DNA from: Triatoma infestans
Taxonomy: Eukaryota > Arthropoda > Insecta > Hemiptera > Reduviidae
DNA: 64,000 nucleotides
Direction: 5' to 3'
Assembly (NCBI GenBank): GCA_011037195.1
Contig: JAAEAF010000368.1
Span: forward strand, 220,831-284,830
How positions within the stretch are numbered: position 1 is the stretch's first letter; every line of letters starts with the position of its first letter. This document shows, piece after piece, positions 1 to 12,200 of this stretch. Below the pieces are notes generated by a model. It was not told where the DNA came from, searched no databases, and saw nothing but the letters and a program-made list of their open reading frames with translations. The translations under genes were made by a program, and so were the position numbers.

Positions 1-79
1 TTGCTAAAGGGCTTTGCCATGCTAAAGTGGCCTCATCTCAAAATATAAGAAATCACCTCTTTAAATCCTATCTTTGTAG

Positions 80-205
80 GTGAGGAGACCGAGGGGGCTT
101 CAAACGGATTGAATAGTGATGATGTCGGACAGCCAAGACAGATTCATCATCAATCAGCCGTTACACCAAGATCCTATAATACAGCATTACCACATACAGT
201 GCAGG
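80..205 (+). CDS. Axin: axin exon a (first in window)
   Basis: The acceptor is TTTGTAG at 73-79 and the donor is CAGG|GTAAGT at 206. The exon opens in phase with two bases of a split codon and encodes [14 protein letters not shown] and onward, ending TALPHTVQ. It is acidic and then polar, with no known domain. It precedes the conserved [10 protein letters not shown] tract, so it belongs to the N-terminal region; upstream exon(s) are outside the window. Confidence 0.8.
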
Positions 206-3200
206 GTAAGTTAATGGAAATAATGAATTTTGGAGCATCGTGTACATATAAATTGGAACACTTCTTAAGGGGTAAACATTATTTTTTACGTTTTATCATT
301 ATAATCTTTTTTATAAATAATTTAGCATTAAAAAATAAACTCCAAATCAGTAACAGTTTTAGGACCTTTTTGTTACTTGTGTTTTTGTTGTTAGAATATT
401 TTGTAATCTATATTCTTGTTATTAATACTAACTTATCTTTCTCAGATGGGGACGCTCCACTTGGCTTCGAACCGGAAGGTCGCAGTGTATCACCGCAAAG
501 GTGTCACACTGAGCATTGTCCAGGCGAAGCTGGACGAGTTGTCAACCAAAACGTAGATAGTAGCTGCGGCCGAAATTCAATTAGCCCACCTTCGTCACCG
601 CCATCTTGCCTACAGTGGGCAAGGGATTTACACTCATTACTTGCTGACCCAGATGGTGTGGCTCTTTTTCGGACCTATCTGGTCCAAGAAGGGCATTCTG
701 ATCATTTAGATTTTTGGTTTGCATGCCAAGGTCTAAGGAAACAGACCACTGATGAAAGGATTGCTCAGTTCCTCAAAGTAATTTACAGGTAACTTTTTGT
801 TTACAGGTAAAATTTGTAGCATTTAAAACATTTACGCTTGTAGAGTTATCCTAGATATCTTGGTATTTAAAAATGCACCATCATTTGTTACAGGCATTAC
901 TTTCTAAAATCTCAGTTAGGTATTGAAGAAAACTTGAGAAAGACTGTACATAGACGTATGAAAGAATGTGGTCGTACCTTAGCTAAGCCTGATGTAACAA
1001 TATTTGACGAAGCTCAGAATCAAGTAGAATCTATTATTAGAGAGACTACTTATCCAAATTTTCTTAAGTCTGAAGTATATTTGGCTCATGTCAGAAATGT
1101 ACAAGCTAGAGGAAGTGGTGACGATGCGGATCCAGATCAACGGTTAGTATTTTTTAAATTTATTTTTATTTATTTATTTTATTTTTGTTTGAAATTAGTA
1201 CGAGTCATAGTCAGCTTAACTATTTTTTATATGTATACATTGAAGGGTTGTTAATGATTAGTATGTATATTATACAATAATTATAAGTGCTTCTTATACT
1301 TTCCTTTTGGTGGAAAAGAGAAAATCATTAACAGCATTACATATTTCTAAATTTGGTACTTGTTTTATTGATTTATAGTCAAAACCATTGTTTTAGAGAT
1401 TCTATCAAACATTATTTTCCTTTCGCTCATTTATGCGGGATAAAGCATAAATAAAAATGTTCCTTCGTTTCAAAGTCGCCGCCATGCAACTGAGAGATAA
1501 AGATGTTTGGACACATAATTAAATAAAGAATAAAGATTAATATAAATTTTATTAACCAAATCAATAAACAGGATTTATTATATCTGACTTCAAATATCAG
1601 CATTGTTTTCATGCACAAAAACTTTTGTTGTTTAGCCTCGAATTACCCATAGAAAAGTACGTTATGTTATATAGTTTAATATAACATCATATTTGGACTG
1701 TTTACTTAGCTAAAGAAAATTTACGCATAAGCTAATTCCGTAACAATAGGTTTTCCAAATGGTGGCTATAAATTTGTAAGAAATTAAGTAATCATCTTGA
1801 TTCCACTTATTCTTATCAAAGTTTATGACTTTTCATTCTATCAGGAGCCCATCACCATGTATGAACCTGAGCAGTGATGGCAGTGGGACTGTCAGTCCTG
1901 TTGATCTAGGGCTGCCCTGCCCTTCAGTGACAGAATATATCAATCCAGTGACAGTACCCCAGGCTACCAGTCTATTAGCCACTGTGCATGAAGATAAAGA
2001 GTTGGATACAACAACACGAGATGAACATAAATTGTCCAGTGAATTACCAGTTGGCCTTCCATTAATACATTCATTGCCAACTTCTTCTACATTTCCTCCA
2101 TTAACCAAAGATATGTTAATAATGACCCAGAAGAGGAGAGCTCATGATGTTAGACCAAGAACGGAAGCATTTGCTGCTGGGTAAAATAAATTAATTAAAT
2201 TAAATTATTTTTGTTTATTCATTTTTAATTAATAGTTTTTGAAAAATGAATGTTATATAGAACTTCATGTTTGATATATAAAGAAAAGTTATTTAATAGA
2301 ATAAAATCGTTCGGAATATATGTTTTGTTAGAAATAAGAAATTTTTTAGAATTAAAATAAATTATATTCAGTTTTTATCACTAAATTTCGTATTATTTCT
2401 GCAAAAAGTGTACTTTTTGTTTAGTACTAATTATACTTCTTAATTAGCCAAGTAGCACCCAGAAATTACTTTAAAATTGGAGTAAAAAATCAAAATTTCC
2501 TCTGTTATAACTCTAGACATTCCTAGCTAAACAGTGTTTAGCTCTCAATTTTCAGCTGAATTTTTAAAAGTTGAAAATTCGAAATTATTGATTATATTAT
2601 GTGGAGAATGTCTACAACTTATTATTGGAATAAATGAGAACTAATATTTAGAAAATGAACTCTAGTATATAATAAATTATCAGTTTTGAATTTATCTTAG
2701 TTTATCTCAAATTGTAAATTTTGTCATGATAGAACATTTTAATTGGTTACAATTTTAAAACAAAAGCCATAGTATATAGTAGCGATTTAAATACATTGCG
2801 TTTTTGAAGGTATCATTTATCTTTATAGTCTTTTAATAAAAGTATTGATAAAAAGGTAGAAACGCTGCTTAGAAAAGATGCTTTAATTAATAAGCAAATT
2901 AATGAAAACCATGAATAAGTTTTTCAGTGTATTAATAGTTTAAGCATTGCTTTAATGCTTTTTGCAGTGAATTTGTTTTTATTTAATTTTTTTTACTTTT
3001 ACATTAGATCCCTCTAACGATATATGTTATTAAAATCAGAGCGCTATTAGATTGTGACAGAACGATTTTAGATACAAATACTTCATATTTGCAACAAAGT
3101 ATGCTACATATTTAGAAGATTCCATCCTTATTCCATTGTCAATTGCTTCAGTGTTTAGAATTTTTTATTTTTTTAACAGAACCAATTTATTATTAGAAAA

Positions 3201-6200
3201 GACATATTGTAACTACTCTTCAATTTGAAAAGGTATCTGTCATTATTTTTGAAAAGACTGTTATTTCTTAAGAAAAGGCTATTTATACTCATGAATATTG
3301 GATATAAGATTAAGTTGAAATAAGAAATCACAAATATGAAATTTTGAGAACAGATTCAAATTAGTTTATCAGTACCAAATAGGAGGTGGCGAATTGCCTG
3401 AAAACTTCTTCATTAATTAGCCTTTCTGCCTAAGACCATTCTACTATAGTTTATCTTTTCTCATTAGGGAGAATTTTATTGCAATTCGTTACAAAACGTG
3501 GGTTGCTTAGTGATTGATGATTGGATACAATGCTTATTAAATAAGAGTAATCTAGTAACTTAATAGTTTCTTTTAGTAAGTGCATAATAATTTGGAACTG
3601 TACTTAAACTAGTTTAAAGAAATAATTAATGAAAAACAGTTTTTTTTAAATTGAAAATCTAATTACGAAAATGATTACTTTTATTGCTATTAACTTACAG
3701 ATAGATGTTTTACATACATGTATACACACACACACACACAAAATAATTGAAAACAATATTAGACAAGAGGTTAAAAAAAGTTACGATTTTTTTTAAAAAA
3801 TTGCAAAATTATTTTTTCTCATTATTCGTGTTCAAATTGTCTTATATTATTTCTAGAACACAAACTCTCGTTCGTTTTCTCATATAGACTCGATTAAAAT
3901 TCAGTAGAGTCCATAATTTTTGTGATCCTTCTTTCGCTGTTTCACACCAGATTTTTTTTTTATAATTAAATGTAAATTATTAAACAACTTAATAGGTTCT
4001 CACATGTTAGTTCTTTTTAAAGTCCTTTTACTGCAATAAAATTCTCTTTGTTGAGAAATGGAATTGTTGTTTTTAGATGGTATTAAAGCTTTATTGAATG
4101 AATAAGTTTTCATAAAATAGCAGATCCCTAGAAGAAAATTTATTCTAAACACCAAAATTGATAGATTAGATAATAATTTATTTGTTTAAACTTCAGTTTT
4201 TACAAATAGAGATGGGTCAATACAATAACTTACAAAAATGAAAAATAAATAGAATGCAAAAATCAAGGTAAAATAAAACATAACTCATTTATTTTACAGA
4301 AATAAAACAAACTACAAAAAATACCTAATTATATATTAAAAAAATTAAAGAACTTCGTCGGAAACAAAAAAAACAGAAAAGAAAAATTCAGGACAATGCT
4401 AAGAAAATAAAAAATACATAAATCTTTAACTATAAATATAAACTTAAATACTTAGGGTAAATCAAATGAAACAAATAACAGAGAATTATTAATTTATAAA
4501 TTCCCTTAGAGATACGGTAATTGTAGAATAATAGAAAGTAATTGTAAATGTTGTTTAGTTTTTGAAAGTGATGAAGATCAGATCGCTAGATAGTGAGCTA
4601 ACGGCACATTCATAGTCGTGCAAATATAACAATCTTAAATGATTCAAGGCAGGGCAAGTAAATAGAATATGGTTCAACGATTCTGGCGCTCTGTTACATA
4701 AAATACATATCTCATAATCGTATAGTATCTACCAGAGATGGAGAATCTTAACAAGTTGTCTGAGGACAACAGAATTTGGCATATAAATTTAATTTTTTTT
4801 TAAATTGATACTAAGTTGAAGGTAACTCTCTGACTCACCTAGTGCGCCCATAGTCTTGTAGATTGTATGTATTGAGAATTGAGAGCACATTTTGATCCAA
4901 TAATAAACAATGATTTCTTATTCTCAGTACCAAGAGGTTAGACTGAAAGTGCGCAAATCCTGTCCCAACCAGAAATTATCAGCACCGACCATTATTAATA
5001 GTGACCTCAATTGTAAACCCCAATTCTAATCAATTGACACCCCCCTTCTCTTCTGACCATATTCAAAAACAGATCCTAGGCAATATTGGGCATTTGCAAT
5101 AATTTCACCACCACTTAAGCATAGCCCAGAAACAGCGTCACTTTCAACCATTCACATATAGTTTCAATATAACCCAGTAATGAGGCGTGTTTATGGGCAA
5201 AGACAACACGCTCGTCAAGAAACGCGTTTGAACCGCTTCAACCGGTTCAGTATAAAGACAAGCCCAAAACTCGGCACCGTCCAGGAAAGTTGCTCGCACA
5301 ATTGCTTTGTACATGTCAACATAGCGTCCCAACTATCTGCACGAGATCCAACAGAATAGTACGGCCCCTGTTGGCTGCTATGTTCGCTTTTCTTTCGGAA
5401 TGGGATAGTGCATGCAAAAACTTCTCAGATGAACTAAATTTGATACCCAAATAAATATAATTATTGGTTATTTCTATTGGCCTATTCCCATACAATAATT
5501 AGCGCTGTTTTGGGTTCTGCCTTTCCCATGAAATTTAACAAATTTCGTCTTTTCTGTATTCACAGAAAGACTAGTAGATTCACAAGAAGCGTTGAAAGTT
5601 CTCAGTTTCACCAAAATTGAAATATTTCTTGAAGTTGATTAGATTAATTAGACTAATATTTGGGCGTCCTAATTTATTTATTAAATAACCAACTTTTATA
5701 GAAGAAAAATTTAGAACTCATCCTTAGAGCTCATTCTATTTAGAACTCATCCTTAAATAATATATATTTTTTTTTTCAAGTGGAAAGAAAAAAGATATGT
5801 CTTTCATAGAAAGAAAAGAAGAGTTTTGCTAAAAAATCCATAACTCTGTAACAGTTAAAATTGAATATGTGTTTATGTTGACATATATTGTTGCAAATAT
5901 GTAGTACAATTATCTAAAATGTTTGGTTTCATTAACTACCAATCACTCTGCATAAGTCTGAGATTTAGCTTGCCTTTATTTAACTGCTTTTTAAGAAATA
6001 GAAATGAATAATTTTTAAAGATAATTTTTTATTTATTTTTTAAAATTATTTAAATATAGCTTTTTACCGGAAACAAATCGTCAAACGAAACTTATCTTTC
6101 ATCAAAGGCAACGATTTTGTTCTGTAAAAAACATCATTTTAAAAACATCTAAAAAACACAAAAAACAAATTATCCCAAAAAAATATTTACATCAGTGTAA

Positions 6201-9200
6201 TTGATTTTTACTTTCTCTTATTGTTTTTGTGTTTTCTTAAGTTTCGTCCTTGAAATATCAAAGTTTGGATGTAGATTTAGTTTTTTTTTTTTAATAGTAA
6301 TGCAATTGAATGTTTATACACTATTTTTTATATCTTTTATTATTACTTTTTTTTAAAAAAATTCTTGTAGATTGCAGATTAATTATAGAAGTTTAGTGTG
6401 AGAGAGCATGTTGTGCGGTATGTTGCATGTTTTTATTTATTTACTAGAGTGTTCATGCACGGCAGCAGCAAAGCTAAGGCTTACTCTTCATACAACCCTG
6501 TATCCAGACAGGATTCAGAATTACAATCACTCAGCTCTGATGCAAGAACTGAATCGGATAATATGTCATTAACTGATAGTTCTGTGTAAGTAGTATTTTT
6601 TTATTAATTTGTAGTAATTTATTTTTTAAATAATGACATTTTTTCCTTTGCTTTTTTTTTTATTTGAATTTCTATCTGATTTTTTAAATATTAAGGCACC
6701 TATGTGTAATTATTATTACGTGAGATTTTTAAAAAAACTAAGTTTTAGAGTGGGTTGCTTTTACTGTCTAGTCAAAAAAGAGAAATTATGGAAAAAAAAA
6801 AAAAAAACTTTGTTTGAATAAAACTGTTTTTCGAACACCGGTTATTATCAATTTCATATTTGATGTAAAATTTTCCATTGTAGACCTCTTTAATAATAAA
6901 AAACAAGATCTTAATTAATTATAATAAATAAGGTGATCAGATATTGAAAGTTACATTTTATTTTTAGACTTACGATAATGAAGTATTTTCAACAAAATAA
7001 TACAGTGACTCTTAATAGGAATGAGTTAATTCTTTAATTTTGTTTGATGAATCTATGTTTACTTTTAGCTTTTGTTTTTTTTTTCTAAACTTTAGGCTTT
7101 GATCATAGAATGATAAAAATATTCTCCATAATTCAGTGGATTGTTGTTTAATTAGGATTTTGACACACTACTTCAGTGATGTATGATTTTTCGAAATTGA
7201 GATTTCGAGGTACATCTTTCAAGGTCCTCGGTGTAAGAAAAAAGTTAGATCTTTCTCTCTCCTCCTCCTCTGTGTGTTAAAACTTGATTTCCCATTTGGG
7301 AACTATCACGGGATCCGACATGGTTCCGTTAAACGAAGTATCTCTTCATTGAATGGTTTTAAAGTAGCTCAGGCTTTTCGATTTGTGATTTTTTTTGTTT
7401 GTTTATTGTTTAAGAATATACTGAGGAGTTTGTCATTAGACTTCCCCGTAAAGTCTAATGCAATAAATTGTACGATTTCACAACTACGTATCCTTGACAG
7501 TTAAATGCCTCATTAAAATTATATGATTTATCAATGAGAAATTGAGTAACTCAGGAGAGAGAAAGTCTTGCTAGTGTTTCAAGCAAATTTTTCCCATTGA
7601 TGAAAATCGTTGAAGAAAAAAGTTAAATCCCACGAAATACTTTCGATTAAGGTGATGTTTCTCATATTTATTTTGCAGCTCCCGAATGTATTGTTTTTAA
7701 ATTATACTGCAATTCAAGCCTTTGAAACTACTGCATTTTCAAAATAATAAAAGTTCAAGCTGAAAATATTAACTTTTTAAAGAAATTATTTGATATAAAC
7801 TTGCGAGTTTGGTGCCGTTAGTTTATTCTTGATGAGAACTTCGAAGATGAAAGTAAATACATGCAAAAAAATGCACAACCTTATTTCGACAAATATCTTC
7901 TGTTTCTGTGCGTAACTCGGAGTGGCAGAGAAAGAATTTATATATACATAATTTTTCAGCAGCAGCTATTTCATAAATAAATATAATTTATTGAATATGT
8001 GGATGGGTCCGCAATGCTGGGTTACCATCTGGTATTTTATCCATCGTAGTATGCATATTGATTTTTTTCCTGACCGGTTTTCATCCATCGTCAGAGCACA
8101 TTCACTAAGTTCGTGTAGAGAGTTCACTTCAACGTAAATGTTTCTGTTAACTCACACTTGTTGATTGTTATAATTATGTATAATAAATGTTTATTAATAT
8201 TAATTAATTAATGTTATTGATATAATTATGTATATAACTAAATATAAAATTAAAGAAAAAAAAAAGTTTTTTGAGATTTCGTTTAATGTAAACCAAAAAA
8301 AATCGTTAATGACATGGACGCGGAAGGTTACTTTTTGAAGATATTTTCCTCTTTCCCAAGTTCAAATAAATATTATGTTTGACGCCAGCGCGGAAGGTTT
8401 CATGTTTTTTTTTTTATAAAGTAGGCAAAACCGACTCTTTTGTCGGTAAAATTTAAATATTTTAAATTCGTTTGTCTGTGAAATTTTATCGGTGCTAATT
8501 TATTGTTTGCCTATAATATTAGTTTTACTAGTTTTGTACCACAATTGTTAAATTTCTTTCACTGTAATGTATAGATTATGTTTTGATACACCGAGAGACA
8601 GTACAATTACAATAAGGTAAAATTTAATATTTATATAAGTGTTTTAGATTGCTGAATTACTTTTTTGCTGATTATTTTTCTAATTCCTTTTTAGTGATAA
8701 TGCTAAACATAAAACTGAACTTACAGTAAAACTTATTGAACAAGTCATAACATTTTTTCAAATTCAAAATTCAGCGCTATTTCAAACGGTTGGTTTATGA
8801 GAGATGTACCGTTGAACTTGGTATTGGTTATTTAGTCGTTAATTCAGATATGGGTCTAGCCTGCAACTTACAGGTTTTAACCAGAATTGTGGTCATTAAA
8901 TGTAATATAAAAATTAAAAGTATGTTATATGAAGAAAACAGATTTAATAAATTTCATTATGACAATGGGGGAAGAGAGAAATCCCATTATCAAACTCATA
9001 ATAGTTTCTTAAAAATGTTATTTTGCTGATTTGACATTTAATTTCAAATTTTCATGTTGAAAGTATAACATGAAGAAATTAAAAAAATATATATAATGAT
9101 CTGTAAAACACAATGAATTTCTGTTATTGTAGTAATTCCTGATTGATATTTTTCTTTTAAAATCGGAATTTCTCTAAATGTTTAGTTACTTTTAATTTAC

Positions 9201-12200
9201 AGTTTGTTGTGGACCTTAGACTTTACCAATTACTATGATAAAGCATGTGTCTCGCCTCAGTTCCTTCAGAAACTCCTGAAATATATTTTTTCCAAAAAAA
9301 TTCCAAATAAATTTAATATATATATATCTAGAGTATGTAAACCAAGTTTAAGAAATATTTTTAGAAACCTTTCCGAGAAAATTGTGAAGAAAGTATATGC
9401 TCATTCTGTAAATTCGCACTTCCAGTAAACCGATTTTCTTCAAAGTAATTTATATATAATTTAATTATGCTTTGTATTGTATATTTAGTACAAGATGCAT
9501 ATGCTATTTTGAAATAACTGTGAAGAAAATCACTTCTTCCTTGAAAAGTATTTGTAATCTACGTATGTATTCAAGAGATACATACAAAATATAAAAAAAC
9601 ATTTGAAACCATTTTTAAGAACATTTCGGAATACTAAGTAAAAAAAAAATATATATAAAAGTCGCATTACCGCAGTAAGAGAAAGTTGAAAGTTAATTTT
9701 TGAAATTCAATAGAATTATATTACTATAGAAAGTTCTATTATAACCCTATTATGCTTAAAGCTTGGGCTTAAATGCAAGTCTGCATGTTTTTATTTATTT
9801 ATTATAGTAGATAATGATTTTAGCATCCCTTGAATTTTTGCTGTACATCTTTCAAGTAATACCGCTGGTGTTTATACATTTATCATGATTTGTTCCAATA
9901 ATATAAACATTTGTAGCTCTTTTCAGTCTAAAAATTGCTGTACTTTCAAGAGGGCTATACATAAATGATTTGTCAGTTTATTTTAGCAAATTTACAATTT
10001 AATATTCATTACTTCTTTTTTTTAAAGTTTGTGTTACCATAATTTGCTTGATATATTTCAAAATATTTTTAAAAGATGTGAAATTTGAAAATCCTGTTTA
10101 AAGAAATCATTTAAAAATTTGAAAATAATTAATTCGTTGAATTGTGATAATATTTTGTTGAAATCCTTCATGAATTTCAAAAATTATTGTCTTTGGTTAA
10201 TAAAAAAAATTAAGTAAACTATTTATTTCTCCTTTTTACATAGTTTAGTAAATTTGTCTTGCATTCATATCTTAATTTCAGTATAGTATAGTATAATAAA
10301 TATACAATTTTTGTGTGTGTGTCCAATCGACTTATTTGCGTATTTTCCTTCTAACTTAGTTAGGACATTCTAAGTTTCTTTTAGTTGACATATAAGGAAT
10401 TTCTTTGTTAGATTACTAAAAGATAACTTTTGGTCAATATGAAGCTAATAGTCAGTGCATTCATTTTCAGTTATTCATTTAAATAGTTTTTACACGGTGA
10501 TTCCTCATAATTTGTTAATAGTATTTTCAATGTTCAGTTGTTTACTCAAAAATACTAGTAATTTAGTTTCGGTTGAATCCATTGCTTTATTTTCATTTTT
10601 TTCTTTTAGACAAATATAATTTTTTATTATTGAAATTTCTATCTTTTTTTTTTAGAGATGGAGCTGCAGCTACTTTTCACCATCGGATGACTCGTAAACA
10701 ATATCAACGTCATTGTCGTCAAGTTAAAGAATCTGCTAGTTTAAATAGGGATCCACATATGCATCATACTGTCATACCACGCACACAAAGAATTAATACA
10801 AATCAGGTAATTTGTATTTTATTTATTAATAAACTTTATATTTTTCGTGGAGAGACCTAATGGAATGAGTTTAATAGGCTGAAAACAGAATTTAAATTCT
10901 AGAATGTTTTACATTTATTTTAAAAACTTTTTACATTTGTTGAAGTAATCTTATTTCTTCATTGATGGTTTTCTTTTCATGAAATATTTTAGAGAAACAC
11001 GGTTTTATTAAAAACTGGTGGTAGAGTTTTTATTATAAAATGTTATCTCTATATTTTTAATTTCGCAGTTTAAATGGAAAAGTTAAAACAGCCAAACTTC
11101 AAAGGCTTACTTTAGAACAATTAATACTGAACCACTTTCCAAGGCCCTTCAGTTTTCCCGTAGGAAATTAATGGCCTACAAAACAATAGTAATTTAAAGC
11201 ACTTTTTTGACTTCTCGGGTTAAAGAACTAGAACTAAAAAATATTGAGGTTAGAAATACACTCCACTGCGCCTAGCTAAAAAGTCCAAAATAATAGCTTA
11301 AGCTGGTTTGCTAATAATTGACCTTATGATTGGATCTAGGACGAAATTAATGTCTTCCTAAAAAAGGCTGCTTATGTTGCTCTAAACGACTAACGAGCTG
11401 GAAGTTTGGTTCTGGAGGTCACGACCTTGACTTCGCTGGAACAATATCTCCTTCTTTTGATTCTGATTTGAGAGAGAGTATTAGTTTCGGCACGGTATTT
11501 CCTTTTTATAGATATTTCTCTTCTCTCTGCCTAATGCTTATACTGTGATATAAAAACTATACATAATTACGATCAGATTTTAATGGAATGATGGATCCTG
11601 GGATAAATAATGGAAACCGCATTTTCAGGATTCGCTTGCTATAAAACAATGAATTCTCAAATATAAAAACCTCACTGAAGTTTCTAATTATGTAATATAC
11701 TTACAAATATGCACAGGGTTGCATTTTTCATTAGATCAAGCTGAGACTTCAAACTCAGATCTCAAGTAAACACACTGAAAACACGTTTGCTTTCAGACAA
11801 AACCAGAAAAAACTGCTTGATATTTAAAAATATAAATAATAGTCTAGTTTGGGCGTTGTTGCTCTCCGCGTTGGTCCAGTAGCGCACTCGCCTTTGGTGT
11901 GAAAATTTTTGGTTCGAGTTCCATGAGGGCAAAGTCGGTGGTGACTCAATATCCTGAGAAAAAGTGGGAAGCAAAGTTGGTAGCGCACGTGGGTAGCGAA
12001 GGCCGGAACTAAACTGCGAGGGAGGCGCTGTGTGCTTGCCAATAAATGCTTCCCAATTAAAATCGCTGTCTGGCAAGCTTGCTCCTTCATAACAGTTACT
12101 CTATAGGTTAGGTTTGGTCTTGTTAATGAAATAAACAAAATAATGGCTGGTGGGGACTAAAGAGATAACTTTTCAAATTTGAAAAAATTTATTTTTCTCG

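Larger units (their letters stand above)
6586..10655 (+). other. axin intron e-f
   Basis: A 4.1 kb intron. It holds a decayed copy of the hairpin-ended repeat (about 7170-7600), a hammerhead-like motif (8071-8094), and a near-repeated GCGGAAGGTT unit (about 8321 and 8390). Otherwise it is AT-rich and unremarkable. Confidence 0.8.

Noticed and set aside
6446..6449. Acceptor AG at 6448-6449 for axin exon e
   Set aside because: It breaks the reading frame; AG at 6446-6447 gives the right phase.
9204..9428. ORF with [17 protein letters not shown]
   Set aside because: Short, in AT-rich intron, no homology recognised, no splice or start context.
11873..11925. A functional tRNA gene
   Set aside because: A- and B-box-like parts exist but no acceptor or anticodon stems fold; SINE head is the better reading. 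The same applies to 19081 and 22600.
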